In this document: positions 26,549-35,825 of the stretch, piece by piece
How positions within the stretch are numbered: the stretch's first letter is position 1
Layout of the letters: every line of letters starts with the position of its first letter
NCBI RefSeq assembly: GCF_018618475.1
Contig: NZ_JACSMD010000002.1
Coordinates: forward strand, 283,049 to 347,048
Origin: Exiguobacterium sp. s122
GTDB taxonomy: Bacteria; Bacillota; Bacilli; Exiguobacteriales; Exiguobacteriaceae
DNA: 64,000 nucleotides
Reading direction: 5' to 3'
Translations under genes and position numbers: made by a program
The notes under the pieces: model-generated
Told to the model about the DNA's origin: nothing
The model's database searches: none
Seen by the model: only the letters and a program-made list of their open reading frames with translations

Positions 26549-27028
26549 TTATTTATGGTACGGTTCATTCCGATTGATCCGATACGCACGGTAAATCTGC
26601 TCGCATAAGACGAGTTTCATCACTTGGTGCGGGAACGTCATCTTCGAGAACGAAATGGTATCGTTCGCGCGTTTCATCACGTCCTCGGATAAACCGAGCG
26701 AGCCCCCGATGACAAATGCGATTTTACTTTTCCCATACGTAGCAAGTTGATCGAGCTCACGAGCGAACTCTTCACTCGTCCGTTGTTTAGCGTTTATGGC
26801 CAGAGCGATGACGTGCGTATCTGGACTGATTTTCGCCAAAATTCGCTCACCTTCTTTTTGTTTTACTAGTATCATATCCGCGTCACTTAAATGCTCGGGC
26901 GCTTTCTCGTCTGCGACCTCGATTTCCTGCACTTTTGCGTACGCCGAGAGCCGTTTCGTATACTCGGCAATTCCTAGTTTCAAATACTTCTCCTTTAGTT
27001 TGCCGACCGTGATAATTGAAATATTCAT
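26549..27028 (-). CDS. rlmH: 23S rRNA (pseudouridine-1915-N3)-methyltransferase RlmH
   Basis: A SPOUT-class methyltransferase that finishes helix 69 of 23S rRNA. The 159-residue protein opens [20 protein letters not shown]. It has the knot motif '[13 protein letters not shown]' and ends '[17 protein letters not shown]', all family hallmarks. It marks the left end of the conserved origin-proximal block, in the same order as Bacillus (htrA-type gene, CxxH gene, rlmH). The upstream gap holds a DnaA-box cluster. Confidence 0.95.
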   Translation of the reverse strand: MNISIITVGKLKEKYLKLGIAEYTKRLSAYAKVQEIEVADEKAPEHLSDADMILVKQKEGERILAKISPDTHVIALAINAKQRTSEEFARELDQLATYGKSKIAFVIGGSLGLSEDVMKRANDTISFSKMTFPHQVMKLVLCEQIYRAYRINRNEPYHK

Positions 27029-27040
27029 CCAATTCTTCCT

Positions 27041-27094
27041 TTTTCCACAGTTTTTTCGGAGTTATCCATAGGGTTATCCACAGAGTTATCCACA
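27041..27094. repeat. DnaA-box cluster with 12-base spacing
   Basis: TTATCCATA at 27062-27070, TTATCCACA at 27074-27082 and TTATCCACA at 27086-27094 all face the same way at exactly 12-base steps. An imperfect TTTTCCACA lies at 27041, and an opposite TGTGGATAG lies at 27178 inside the next gene. Two boxes match the consensus fully. The cluster is about 26 kb from oriC. Confidence 0.75.
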
Positions 27095-27111
27095 AATCCA
27101 CATGTTGATGA

Positions 27112-27273
27112 TCATTTTTTGCTTGACACAACATATGTTGCATCGGCGTCACAGAACGCACATGTCACTTGTCCACTTGTGGATAGTTCTTCAAGTACGG
27201 GGTATTCGCCCGTTTCATCCACAATGATGTCTAAAGCGATTTCAACATGTTCGTTGCATACTTTTTTTTCCAC
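27112..27273 (-). CDS. CxxH/CxxC small protein (BA_5709 family)
   Basis: A 53-residue protein starting at GTG (27271-27273) with AGGAGG nearby. It has CNEH (6-9) and CAFC (38-41), the paired motifs that name this family, and probably binds zinc. The opening 'EKKVCNEHVEIALD' is typical. The gene lies between htrA and rlmH, as in related Bacilli. Function is unknown. Cytosolic, no membrane segment. Confidence 0.85.
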   Translation of the reverse strand: MEKKVCNEHVEIALDIIVDETGEYPVLEELSTSGQVTCAFCDADATYVVSSKK

Positions 27274-27285
27274 AGGTTTTCCTCC

Positions 27286-27313
27286 TTAAAAAAGAAGCGT
27301 TGCCGCTTCTTTA
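27286..27313 (-). terminator. htrA-end terminator
   Basis: Stem AAAGAAGCG with CGCTTCTTT and a minus-strand T run. It overlaps the last codon of htrA and precedes the CxxH gene. Confidence 0.65.
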
Positions 27314-28576
27314 TCTCGCTTCGGTTAACGTTGCCTCGGTCTCGTTCCGCTCGCCGCGCCGGGTATATTCGATCGTTACCGTGTCTCCGACCGTCGCGTC
27401 GCGGTATAAAGCGTCCCGTAAATCGACGTATCGTTTGATGTCACGGTCACCAATCTTTACGATGACATCCCCGACTTGAAGCCCCGCCTGTTCGGCCGGA
27501 CTCCCGGGTGTGATCTCTTCGACGAAGACGCCGTCTTCGTTGTCAAAACTGATGCCATACTCTTCCCGGACGTTGCCTGGGACGGCGATGACTTCTTGAA
27601 TCGTGACGCCGAGCTGGGCCCGGGTCACGCGACCATCTCGCTCTAACATATCGATGACCGGGAGCGCCACGTTCACAGGAATCGAGAAGCCGACCCCTTC
27701 GACACTCGCTTCCGCGATTTTCATCGAGTTGATGCCGACGAGTTCGCCTCGTATGTTGATGAGCGCCCCTCCCGAGTTACCCGGGTTGATTGCCGCATCG
27801 GTTTGGATGACTTCGGCGTTATAATCCATGAGCCCGTCACTGTTCGTGTCGACTGGCACGGTGCGTTCGACACCACTGACGATACCACGGGTGACCGAGT
27901 TTGAAAAGACGCCGAGCGGATTTCCAATCGCCATGACCGTCTCGCCGGCTTGGAGCGTCGTCGAGTCGCCGAGGACAATCGGGGTCGCCTCGATGTTGTC
28001 TGGTAACGATACAGCCGCGACGGCCAAGTCGTTGAGTGGATCTTCCCCTAAGACCGTCGCTGTGGCCACTTGCCCGTCCGAGAAGGCGATACTAATCTCA
28101 TCAGCCTGCTCGATGACGTGGAAGTTCGTGACGATGTACGCCATGTCGCCCTCGACTTTATAAATGACACCGGAGCCTGCCCCCGCCTCCCACTGTGAGT
28201 TTGACGTAAAGGCACGCTGAATGTTCGTGATGCTGACGACGGACGTCTTTGCCCCGGTCACAGCCGTCGTGATGTCGGACTCGGTGAACGTGACGGCTTG
28301 TTCCGTCCGAATCAGCTCGTTCGTCACAAAACGAGAGGTCGGCGAATCCCAGAGCATCATCGCCAAAAAGAACAAAGCCGCTCCTAAGAATCCGCCAACC
28401 CCTCCGAGTAACAACGGTTTTATATTCATCCGTGGCTTGTGACGCACGCGTTCCTCACTTTTCGGACGCCAGTCGCTGCGAGATGGGTAAGTCGATTGAT
28501 TGTTCATCGTGTCTGCTTCGTGCGGTAAAGGTTCGACGTCTTGAGGTTCATACTCATGGTGTCTCTCTTCATTCAC
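27311..28576 (-). CDS. htrA: HtrA-like membrane serine protease (HtrC/YycK type)
   Basis: A quality-control protease at the outer membrane face. The 421-residue protein has a cytosolic acidic head, one transmembrane helix (about 52-72), a trypsin-like domain with His in NFHVIE, Asp in NDLAVAAV and Ser in GNSGGAL, and a C-terminal PDZ domain (about 320-410). It is in the Bacillus yycK position, right after the wal operon, and may belong to that transcript. It is complete, with no missing catalytic residue. Stress control cannot be read from the sequence. Confidence 0.92.
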   Translation of the reverse strand: MNEERHHEYEPQDVEPLPHEADTMNNQSTYPSRSDWRPKSEERVRHKPRMNIKPLLLGGVGGFLGAALFFLAMMLWDSPTSRFVTNELIRTEQAVTFTESDITTAVTGAKTSVVSITNIQRAFTSNSQWEAGAGSGVIYKVEGDMAYIVTNFHVIEQADEISIAFSDGQVATATVLGEDPLNDLAVAAVSLPDNIEATPIVLGDSTTLQAGETVMAIGNPLGVFSNSVTRGIVSGVERTVPVDTNSDGLMDYNAEVIQTDAAINPGNSGGALINIRGELVGINSMKIAEASVEGVGFSIPVNVALPVIDMLERDGRVTRAQLGVTIQEVIAVPGNVREEYGISFDNEDGVFVEEITPGSPAEQAGLQVGDVIVKIGDRDIKRYVDLRDALYRDATVGDTVTIEYTRRGERNETEATLTEAR

Positions 28577-28627
28577 GACGCGTCCCCCCTTTAAGACAGT
28601 GTGTTACCTGTCTTTTCCCAACTTCGC

Positions 28628-29419
28628 TTATAAAGAAACGAGCGAAGTCGGAACGGTTGGGTCGGTATCACACAATTTGATGCGACCGAGGTCGACATCG
28701 CGCATGCCGAGTGTCTGGGAGACGCTCATCTGGGCAAGTTCTTTCATGTTGTTGTCTTTACTGAGGTGAGCCAAATAGATGCGTTTTGTCCGTTCGCTAA
28801 TGACTTCGCTCATGGCAATCGCCGCGTCTTCGTTCGAGACGTGACCGTAATCCCCAAGGATGCGGCGTTTAACGCTCCATGGATAACGTCCCATCTGAAG
28901 CATCGACACGTCGTGGTTCGATTCGAAGATGAAGTCGTCCGCCCCGCGGATAACGCCTTTCATCCGATCCGACACATAGCCGGTATCCGTAATGTGCGCG
29001 AGCCGTTTGCCTTCGTGGGCGAACTGATAGAACATCGGGTCGGCGGCATCGTGGCTGACGTTAAACGACTCAATCTCGATATCGCCAATCTGTTTGATGT
29101 CCCCGACCTCGAAATGGAACTTGAGCGCCGGGTCAATTTTCCCGATACTCGCCTCCATCGCTTCCCACGTCTTGGCGTTCGCATAAATCGGTAAGTTGAA
29201 CTTACGGGCCAAAATTCCGACCCCTTTTATATGGTCGGAGTGCTCATGGGTGACGAGCAGTGCGTCGATGCCTTCGAACGACCGGCCAATCTGCTGGATG
29301 CGCTCTTGCATCGCTTTTCCGGTCAATCCGGCGTCCAGGAGCAATTTCGCCCGTTCCGTCTCAATATAGAGCGCGTTACCGGTCGAACCGCTCGCAAGTA
29401 CACTATAGCGTAAAGTCAC
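28628..29419 (-). CDS. walJ: WalJ metallo-beta-lactamase-fold hydrolase
   Basis: A 263-residue MBL-fold protein (YycJ) linked to coordination of cell wall and DNA replication in Firmicutes. It has the metal motif THEHSDH, an N-terminal '[15 protein letters not shown]' and 'AHLSKDNN' near the end. GTG at 29419 is preferred because AAAGGAG stands seven bases before it and gives the usual length; an ATG seven codons earlier overlaps the walI stop but has no clear site. Fifth gene of the wal operon. Confidence 0.92.
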   Translation of the reverse strand: MTLRYSVLASGSTGNALYIETERAKLLLDAGLTGKAMQERIQQIGRSFEGIDALLVTHEHSDHIKGVGILARKFNLPIYANAKTWEAMEASIGKIDPALKFHFEVGDIKQIGDIEIESFNVSHDAADPMFYQFAHEGKRLAHITDTGYVSDRMKGVIRGADDFIFESNHDVSMLQMGRYPWSVKRRILGDYGHVSNEDAAIAMSEVISERTKRIYLAHLSKDNNMKELAQMSVSQTLGMRDVDLGRIKLCDTDPTVPTSLVSL

Positions 29420-29436
29420 GCCATCACTCCTTTCTT

Positions 29437-30261
29437 TCATTCTTCCGTTAAAAACTCAACCCGCTCGACCGTGCCGTCGATGGCATTGACGAAGTAGACG
29501 TTATCATCAATCGTGATCGACCAAAGCGGCGGCATAATAATCAAACTACCCGAGCTATCGAGCGGGAGGCTATAAAAGCCCGTGTTAATCGCGCGCATCT
29601 CTTGGTTCGGCTGGAAATACTTCCGTCCTGCCAATTGCGAGATCGCCTCGCTCGCCGTCAAGACGAGATCGTCTTGCGACTTCGATGACAGGTTCGTCAA
29701 ATGACGTTGCTTATAGTCCGTCACTTCGTAGTCTTCATTCAGCTGAAGCAATAAGAGCGATGGACCGATATATGTCTCCGTGTCGGCCTCGATCTCTGGG
29801 TTTGAGAAAATCTTGTTGTTCTCATACGTCTGCACGAACGCGATTTGACGTGTCGCTTCATCGAAACGCCAATACGCGTACTCGGAACCAAACGGCACGT
29901 ATTCGGCGACGAACGTTGCCGATGTCGTCCGTAAGTCCGTCGCATCGAGCGGAACCGGCTCCTTCAATTCGACTTCGAGCTGCATGTTGTCGAGTGTCGT
30001 CGCCAATTGGGCTTCTCGATTTTTCGTAATCATCGAAGCCGACATCTGCTCAGAAGAACCGGTCAAATAGCCGATATCTCGACCCATGCGCGGCAGTTTA
30101 GACGCATCGACGTCACGTTGGTCTAAAATTTGGGCAATCGACGTATTGTCGTTCGAGACGACTTCGGTCGCCCACGTCTCGGTCAAAAGCTGGAACAAAA
30201 GATAGATGTTCAGCGCGAGAAAGGCGAACAAGAGAATCGTTTTCGCTTTACTCCAATCCAC
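29437..30261 (-). CDS. walI: WalI (YycI), regulator of WalK
   Basis: A bitopic membrane protein of 274 residues with an N-terminal helix (about 9-27) and an extracytoplasmic domain. With WalH it contacts the WalK sensor helices and tunes kinase activity. The opening '[21 protein letters not shown]' is characteristic of YycI. It overlaps the end of walH by 14 bases. The order walR-K-H-I-J is the full Bacillus arrangement. Confidence 0.93.
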   Translation of the reverse strand: MDWSKAKTILLFAFLALNIYLLFQLLTETWATEVVSNDNTSIAQILDQRDVDASKLPRMGRDIGYLTGSSEQMSASMITKNREAQLATTLDNMQLEVELKEPVPLDATDLRTTSATFVAEYVPFGSEYAYWRFDEATRQIAFVQTYENNKIFSNPEIEADTETYIGPSLLLLQLNEDYEVTDYKQRHLTNLSSKSQDDLVLTASEAISQLAGRKYFQPNQEMRAINTGFYSLPLDSSGSLIIMPPLWSITIDDNVYFVNAIDGTVERVEFLTEE

Positions 30262-31633
30262 GGTACATCATCCTTTCTGTCCAGTCTCCCGGCTTATCAT
30301 ATGGGATCCATCGTCCCGCTTCACGAACGAACCAGTTCGGCGAGAACGTGACGTAGCGGCTCGTGTCTTCATTGTATTCAATCTCGTAGCCGAGGCGAAT
30401 CTCGGTGATGTTCTCGAACCGTCCCGTGTTGACGAGCATGTCCACCACATCCTGGCCACCTGCGAGTTTCGTCGTCCCGACCGAGATCATGCGGTCGATT
30501 TCGAGGTGATGCCGGGTGATGGAACGGACTTGTGCCCCGTCATTCTCGACGCGAAGCGTCGATAAGTCGACCGCGTCGTTATTGATGAACGCTTCCCGTT
30601 GACTAAACACAGGGTACCCGTTCACGTGAAACCGGAAGACGGTCGTCTCGAAGCCTTTATTCGCCGGTGTAATCGCATCGAACCGAAGGGACAACCCTTG
30701 ACCTTCAGACGTCTCGTCGACCCAACCCCCATGGAAGTTGACGAATTCGACGATCGTGTCGAGCCCGATAGCGGATTCACGCTCGGTGCTGTTGCGCGAC
30801 AAGTTCCGGTAGCGGCTCGCGTTCAGTTTCGCGTCGTACTCGGCGACGCTAATCCCGTTCGTGAGCGCCCCGACTGAACTGGCCGGGTCGACTTCTTGTA
30901 CGTTCGGATCTCCCGGGAAGAACGTGTCCCGCATCCAATCGAGGCGGGCCGAGATTTGAATTTGTGAGACGTCATACGCAAACAGTTCGTTCATCTCAGG
31001 CCCGACGACCGGGATATAGTTCACCCGGTCATCCGTATACGTGACGCGTTGCATCGCGCGGCTCGAGTCTTTCAAAAACAAGCTGTTGACGTCGCTGTTG
31101 CCGACTTTGGTCAAACGCCCTTCCCAAATCGACTGATCGCTCATGATGGCCCGAATCTTCCACACGTCACCGTCTACGAACAAAAGCGCGCGTTGTGGAA
31201 CTTTACCGGATAAACTGTACGATCCGGGCACGATGTAGCTGAGCGTATCGGCATAGTATGGCTCTGGCAACACGAGTTCGAGCGCCTCATTGATATCCGT
31301 ATACAGGCTCGGCACGTTTTTCGCGGCAAGCGGCTTGAACTCGTTCGCTTCGAACGCATCGCGGATGACCCGCGTGATTTGTTTCGGCGTATTCTTCGTC
31401 GCGAAGACGGCATTGTTTTCGTGCACGACCGTCTGAGCCGGGATGATCAACTGGCTCGCCCGACGCTGAAGTGACGTGTCGACCGTCGCGACTTGCGTCT
31501 CTGACTGGACAGACTGGTATTTCGGATGATAATCCCACAGGATGATCGTTTGGACGATGGACGTAACGATCAAGGTGAGCAAGACGAGCGATTTCACTAG
31601 TTCTGGCCGTCCCCAGAAACGTTTGCGTTCCAT
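30248..31633 (-). CDS. walH: WalH (YycH), regulator of WalK
   Basis: A bitopic membrane protein of 461 residues with an N-terminal helix (about 13-31) and a large outer domain, matching YycH in length and in the 'LVKSLVLLTLIVTSIVQTI' membrane segment. It works with WalI to hold WalK activity in check. Its ATG overlaps the walK stop by one base, indicating coupled translation. No odd features are seen. Confidence 0.92.
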   Translation of the reverse strand: MERKRFWGRPELVKSLVLLTLIVTSIVQTIILWDYHPKYQSVQSETQVATVDTSLQRRASQLIIPAQTVVHENNAVFATKNTPKQITRVIRDAFEANEFKPLAAKNVPSLYTDINEALELVLPEPYYADTLSYIVPGSYSLSGKVPQRALLFVDGDVWKIRAIMSDQSIWEGRLTKVGNSDVNSLFLKDSSRAMQRVTYTDDRVNYIPVVGPEMNELFAYDVSQIQISARLDWMRDTFFPGDPNVQEVDPASSVGALTNGISVAEYDAKLNASRYRNLSRNSTERESAIGLDTIVEFVNFHGGWVDETSEGQGLSLRFDAITPANKGFETTVFRFHVNGYPVFSQREAFINNDAVDLSTLRVENDGAQVRSITRHHLEIDRMISVGTTKLAGGQDVVDMLVNTGRFENITEIRLGYEIEYNEDTSRYVTFSPNWFVREAGRWIPYDKPGDWTERMMYRGLE

Positions 31634-33474
31634 CAGTCATTCACCTCCACGATTGTATCGAACGGAATCGTGAAGTAAATCGTCGTCCCGCGCCCGAACT
31701 CACTTTCTGCCCAAATGTCCCCGCCGTGTGCGGAGACGACTTCTTTGGCGATTGACAGACCGAGTCCGGTCCCCCCGATGTTCCGCGCCCGCGCCTTATC
31801 GACCCGGTAGAACCGTTCAAAGATTTTCTTCAAGTTCGATTTCGGGATGCCGACGCCTTCGTCTTTAATCCCAACGACGAGTCGTTTCGCCCGAAGCATC
31901 GTACGGAACGTGATCGTTCCGCCTTCTGGAGAGAACTTGATCGCGTTCGTGATGATGTTGTCAATCACTTGCGTCATCTTGTCTTGATCGGCGTGCACGT
32001 AGACACGGCGCTTCATGAGCTTCCGACGAAACTCAATCGTCTCACCTTTTGTCATCTCGTGACGGTCGATAATATCGTTGAAGAACTGGATGAAATCAAA
32101 CTTCACTTTTTGCATCTTGTATTCTTTGCTGTCCATTTTCGAGAGCTGCAACAAGTCATTGACGAGGCGAATCATTCGCTCCGTCTCGTTTTGCGTCGTC
32201 TCAAGGAACCGTGGGGCGAGCTCATCGTCTTTATACGCGCCTTCGGCGAGTACTTCGAGATAGCTGCGCATCGTCGTCAACGGCGTCCGAAGCTCGTGGC
32301 TCACGTTCGCGACGAACTCACGACGGTCCTGCTCGACTTGCTCTTGTTCGGTCACATCATGCAAGACGACGATCAGACCGGTGATAGGACCGCTATGCTT
32401 TTGAATCGGTGAGAAGTACGCACGCACGAGGAACAGTTCATCGTCCGTGCTGAGGTCGATGAGTTTCGGTGGCATCGTCCCGTCTTCCGGGATGATGATC
32501 TCGTCGTCAAATTCGAGCAAGCTCTGAAGGTTCGCCCCCATCGCTTCTTCCTCGTCGACCCCAATCATATCGCGTGCCTGGTCGTTCATGAGAATGACGC
32601 GGAGCGAGCGATCGGTCGCGACGACCCCATCCGACATGTTCTCGAGTACGCTCGTCAAGCGACGGCGCTCGGCCTCGGTCGTTGCGTTCGCTTCCATCAA
32701 TTCATCCGTCAATTCGTTGAACGCGTAAGCGAGCTGGCCGACTTCGTCGTCAGAATACACTTTAACTTTTCGGGAGAAGTTCCCTTTTCGCATCTCGACG
32801 GCTTGACGACGCATGTCCGCAATCGGTCGCGTGATCGTCCGTGACAGCAAGATGCCGAGAATCGAGGTGATGATGAGCGCGATGAGTGTCCCGGTCGCAA
32901 GGATTCGGGTCACCTGCTCCATCTGGTTATAAATGGACTGCATCGATGCTTCGATGTAAATCATGCCGGTCGTCGTGCCATCGACTTCCGATTTAACCGG
33001 CACGGCGACAACGCGCATCCGTTCGTTCGAGTCCTCATAGACGACCGTCTCTTGGGCACCACTCGTCGCGAACGATTTTTGAATGAACGTGCTCGCCGTC
33101 CGTTGTCCGACGAGACTTTGATTATTCGGGTTCGACGTCGCCCGGACGACACTGTTCGTGTCGATGATTTGGACTTCGCGAATGTCGTCAGCTAGCGTCG
33201 TGCTCTCCGTAAATTCAGACAGCAGTTGATCCAGTACCTGGTTCAACTGCTGGTCGGAGGTCGAGTCGCCACCGTTCGATGCCACCCCTTGGCTGACGTT
33301 GTAGCTCAGAAGGTTGGCTCGGTCGACGAGCGACTGCGAGAAGTTGTTGATGTATTGCCGTTCAAGGGAACGCACGAAGTACACCCCAATGACTTGCATC
33401 GCAACAAGGATGAGCAGCGCATAGATGACGACGAGCTTCCACTGGATTGATTTAAAGAAGTTCGTCGGTTTCAT
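31633..33474 (-). CDS. walK: WalK (YycG) sensor histidine kinase
   Basis: Essential kinase governing cell-wall hydrolases. The 613-residue protein has TM1 about 13-35, an outer Cache-like domain to about 190, TM2 about 192-211, HAMP to about 264, a PAS domain about 272-375, the phosphorylated His393 in VSHELRTPL, and a catalytic ATPase domain with N, G1 (DEGVGI) and G2 (GTGLGLSI) boxes. It is three bases downstream of walR. Domain order is the same as in Bacillus and Staphylococcus. Confidence 0.96.
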   Translation of the reverse strand: MKPTNFFKSIQWKLVVIYALLILVAMQVIGVYFVRSLERQYINNFSQSLVDRANLLSYNVSQGVASNGGDSTSDQQLNQVLDQLLSEFTESTTLADDIREVQIIDTNSVVRATSNPNNQSLVGQRTASTFIQKSFATSGAQETVVYEDSNERMRVVAVPVKSEVDGTTTGMIYIEASMQSIYNQMEQVTRILATGTLIALIITSILGILLSRTITRPIADMRRQAVEMRKGNFSRKVKVYSDDEVGQLAYAFNELTDELMEANATTEAERRRLTSVLENMSDGVVATDRSLRVILMNDQARDMIGVDEEEAMGANLQSLLEFDDEIIIPEDGTMPPKLIDLSTDDELFLVRAYFSPIQKHSGPITGLIVVLHDVTEQEQVEQDRREFVANVSHELRTPLTTMRSYLEVLAEGAYKDDELAPRFLETTQNETERMIRLVNDLLQLSKMDSKEYKMQKVKFDFIQFFNDIIDRHEMTKGETIEFRRKLMKRRVYVHADQDKMTQVIDNIITNAIKFSPEGGTITFRTMLRAKRLVVGIKDEGVGIPKSNLKKIFERFYRVDKARARNIGGTGLGLSIAKEVVSAHGGDIWAESEFGRGTTIYFTIPFDTIVEVND

Positions 33475-33477
33475 CGT

Positions 33478-34188
33478 TTAGTCTTCTTCTCCTGCTTTTA
33501 AATAGTAGCCGACACCACGACGTGTAATGATATACGTCGGCGTCGACGGGTTGTCTTCCACTTTCTCACGAAGACGACGCACGGTCACGTCCACGGTACG
33601 CACATCACCGAAGTAATCATAGCCCCATACGGTCTGGAGCAAATGCTCACGCGTCATCACTTGCCCGATATTTTGGGCAAGGTAATGGATGAGTTCGAAC
33701 TCACGGTGCGTCAGTTCGATCTTCTCTTCCCGCTTCGTCACCATGTAAGAGTCAGGGTGAATCGTCAAATCTCCGATGACGATATCATTTTCATTGGCCC
33801 CTTTCGTCTCTGGCGCCGGTGCCGTCGCATGGCGGCGCATGTTCGCCTTAACGCGTGCCAACAGTTCACGTGAGCTGAACGGTTTCGTGACGTAATCGTC
33901 AGCACCGAGCTCGAGACCGAGCACTTTATCGATCTCTGAATCTTTCGCCGTCAACATGATGATCGGCATGTCGTATTTCTTCCGGACTTCCCGGCAGACT
34001 TCCATCCCGTCTTTGAGCGGAAGCATGATGTCGAGTAAGATCAAGTCTGGCTTGACCTCTTCGACTTTCACGAGCGCCTCTTCCCCGTCGTATGCAACGT
34101 GGACTTGGTACCCTTCCTTTTCAAGTTTGAATTTCAATATATCAGCGATTGGTTGTTCGTCATCTACCACTAAAATCGTACGATCCAT
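33478..34188 (-). CDS. walR: WalR (YycF) response regulator
   Basis: An OmpR-class regulator of 236 residues. Its receiver domain has Asp9-Asp10, phospho-acceptor Asp53 and Lys in VTKPFS. The winged-helix domain (about 130-232) contains '[24 protein letters not shown]' in sense. It controls autolysin and wall genes. It is the first gene of walRKHIJ, with GAGGAGG upstream. A TACAAT -10 is visible in the 120 bases before it, but without a good -35. Confidence 0.96.
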   Translation of the reverse strand: MDRTILVVDDEQPIADILKFKLEKEGYQVHVAYDGEEALVKVEEVKPDLILLDIMLPLKDGMEVCREVRKKYDMPIIMLTAKDSEIDKVLGLELGADDYVTKPFSSRELLARVKANMRRHATAPAPETKGANENDIVIGDLTIHPDSYMVTKREEKIELTHREFELIHYLAQNIGQVMTREHLLQTVWGYDYFGDVRTVDVTVRRLREKVEDNPSTPTYIITRRGVGYYLKAGEED

Positions 34189-34280
34189 TCAGTGAGTCCT
34201 CCTCTATCATTAAACGTACATGTCTACATTGTAACTCTTTTTCTATAGGTTAGAAAGCATGGGTCATTTCCGTGGAAATG

Positions 34281-34305
34281 AAAAAGAGAGCCACACGGGC
34301 TCTCT
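34281..34305 (-). terminator. purA terminator
   Basis: Stem GAGAGCC with GGGCTCTC and a minus-strand T run, between purA and walR. Confidence 0.78.
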
Positions 34306-34308
34306 GTC

Positions 34309-35598
34309 TTATGCTTCGTAAATGTCACGCAAAATGACCGTCTGTTCACGGGCCGGTCCGACCGAGAACGTCAACAATTCGATTCCCGTCAACGCTTCGA
34401 TGCGCTTCACGTAGTTCTGTGCGTTCACCGGTAAGTCCTCGAACGCGCGAACGCCTGTAATGTCTTCTGTCCAGCCCGGGAGCTCTTCATAGACCGGGAC
34501 ACACTTCTCAAGGACACGGAAGTTTGGCGGGTACTCATCGAGGAGTTTGCCTTCATACTCGTATGCCGTACAAATCTTCAACGTCTCAAGCCCCGTCAAC
34601 ACGTCAATCGAGTTGAGGCAAAGGTCCGTGATCCCGCTGACGCGGCGCGAGTGGCGAACGACGACCGAGTCGAACCAACCGACACGGCGCGGACGTCCCG
34701 TCGTTGTGCCGTACTCTTTTCCGACTTCCCGGATCATGTGGCCAATCTCATCGTCAAGCTCGGTCGGGAACGGACCGTCACCGACGCGCGACGTGTACGC
34801 TTTACATACACCGACGACGTGATGAATCTTCGACGGACCGATTCCGGCACCGCTCGACACGCCGCCAGACGCCGCGTTCGATGAGGTGACGAACGGGTAC
34901 GTGCCGTGGTCGATGTCGAGGAGGACACCTTGCGCGCCTTCGAAGAGCACCTTCTCGTCTTCATCGAGCGCATCGTTCAAGACGACCGACGTATCACAGA
35001 CATACTTGGCGAACTGCTGGCCGTACGCGTAATACTCTTCGAACACGTCATCGAACGCGACCGCGTCGACTTCGTACATCTTCACGAACATGCGGTTTTT
35101 GATTTCAAGAACGGTCTTGAGCTTCTCGGCGAACACTTCTTTATCGAGCAGGTCAGCGATCCGAATCCCGATGCGCGCCGCTTTGTCCATGTAACAAGGA
35201 CCGATCCCTTTTAACGTCGTTCCGACTTTGGCGTCGCCTTTTGCATCTTCTTCAAGCTTGTCTTGAAGCTGGTGATACGGCAAGATGACGTGTGCCCGGT
35301 TCGAGATGCGAAGGTTGTCCGTGCTCACACCGCGCTCATGCAAGTAAGCGAGTTCTTTGACGAGCGACTTCGGGTTGACGACCATCCCGTTCCCGATGAC
35401 ACACGTCTTGTCCGAGTAAAAAATCCCCGATGGAATCAAATGAAGTTTGTATTTCGTATCATTGAAGACGATTGTATGACCAGCGTTGTCTCCCCCTTGA
35501 TAACGCGCGACGACGTCGGCTTGTTTCGACAAGAAATCGGTAATCTTCCCTTTTCCTTCATCGCCCCACTGCGTTCCCACTACGACTACTGATGACAT
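34309..35598 (-). CDS. purA: Adenylosuccinate synthetase
   Basis: Joins IMP and aspartate using GTP in the first step to AMP. The 429-residue protein begins [18 protein letters not shown], the GDEGKGK P-loop variant of this family, and has 'GDNAGHTIV' and '[13 protein letters not shown]'. The ATG at 35598 follows AAGGAGG; an earlier frame start lacks a site. Its promoter and paired PurBoxes lie just upstream, as in Bacillus, where purA is PurR-controlled and sits between dnaC and walR. Confidence 0.96.
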   Translation of the reverse strand: MSSVVVVGTQWGDEGKGKITDFLSKQADVVARYQGGDNAGHTIVFNDTKYKLHLIPSGIFYSDKTCVIGNGMVVNPKSLVKELAYLHERGVSTDNLRISNRAHVILPYHQLQDKLEEDAKGDAKVGTTLKGIGPCYMDKAARIGIRIADLLDKEVFAEKLKTVLEIKNRMFVKMYEVDAVAFDDVFEEYYAYGQQFAKYVCDTSVVLNDALDEDEKVLFEGAQGVLLDIDHGTYPFVTSSNAASGGVSSGAGIGPSKIHHVVGVCKAYTSRVGDGPFPTELDDEIGHMIREVGKEYGTTTGRPRRVGWFDSVVVRHSRRVSGITDLCLNSIDVLTGLETLKICTAYEYEGKLLDEYPPNFRVLEKCVPVYEELPGWTEDITGVRAFEDLPVNAQNYVKRIEALTGIELLTFSVGPAREQTVILRDIYEA

Positions 35599-35643
35599 AA
35601 TGAATCCTCCTTGTAAATAAACGTTCTGTTCAAACCATCCGTA

Positions 35644-35719
35644 AGTGTACACCTGACACTTCAGAAAGTCAACCTAATACCGAACGATAATTTTATACTG
35701 TAATCTTTCGTTCGTTATT
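35644..35719 (-). promoter_or_regulatory. purA promoter with two PurR boxes
   Basis: Minus strand: TTGACT-N17-TACACT (35649 to 35672 side). Upstream of the -35, two inverted PurBox-like sites hold the CGAAC core: AATACCGAACGAT at 35676-35688 (plus strand) and AATAACGAACGAA at 35707-35719 (minus strand), 18 bases apart. Consensus PurBox is AWWWCCGAACWWT; each differs at one to three positions. Confidence 0.75.
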
Positions 35720-35786
35720 AAGTTAACATTTTTCTTTTACTTCCTGAAATCTTGAATTTCTGAAGACGTTTGGGTAGAAAGGCGGA

Positions 35787-35817
35787 CAAAAAAGGCGACG
35801 TCTCGTCGACGTCGCCG
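35787..35817 (-). terminator. Terminator of the gdpP-rplI-dnaB operon
   Basis: Perfect stem GGCGACGTC with GACGTCGCC, followed by six T on the minus strand. Confidence 0.85.
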
Positions 35818-35825
35818 GATTCGTC

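Noticed and set aside
30619..30634. parS-like CCGTTCACGTGAAACC inside walH
   Set aside because: The 12-base core is present but four outer positions differ from the consensus; likely chance within coding sequence.
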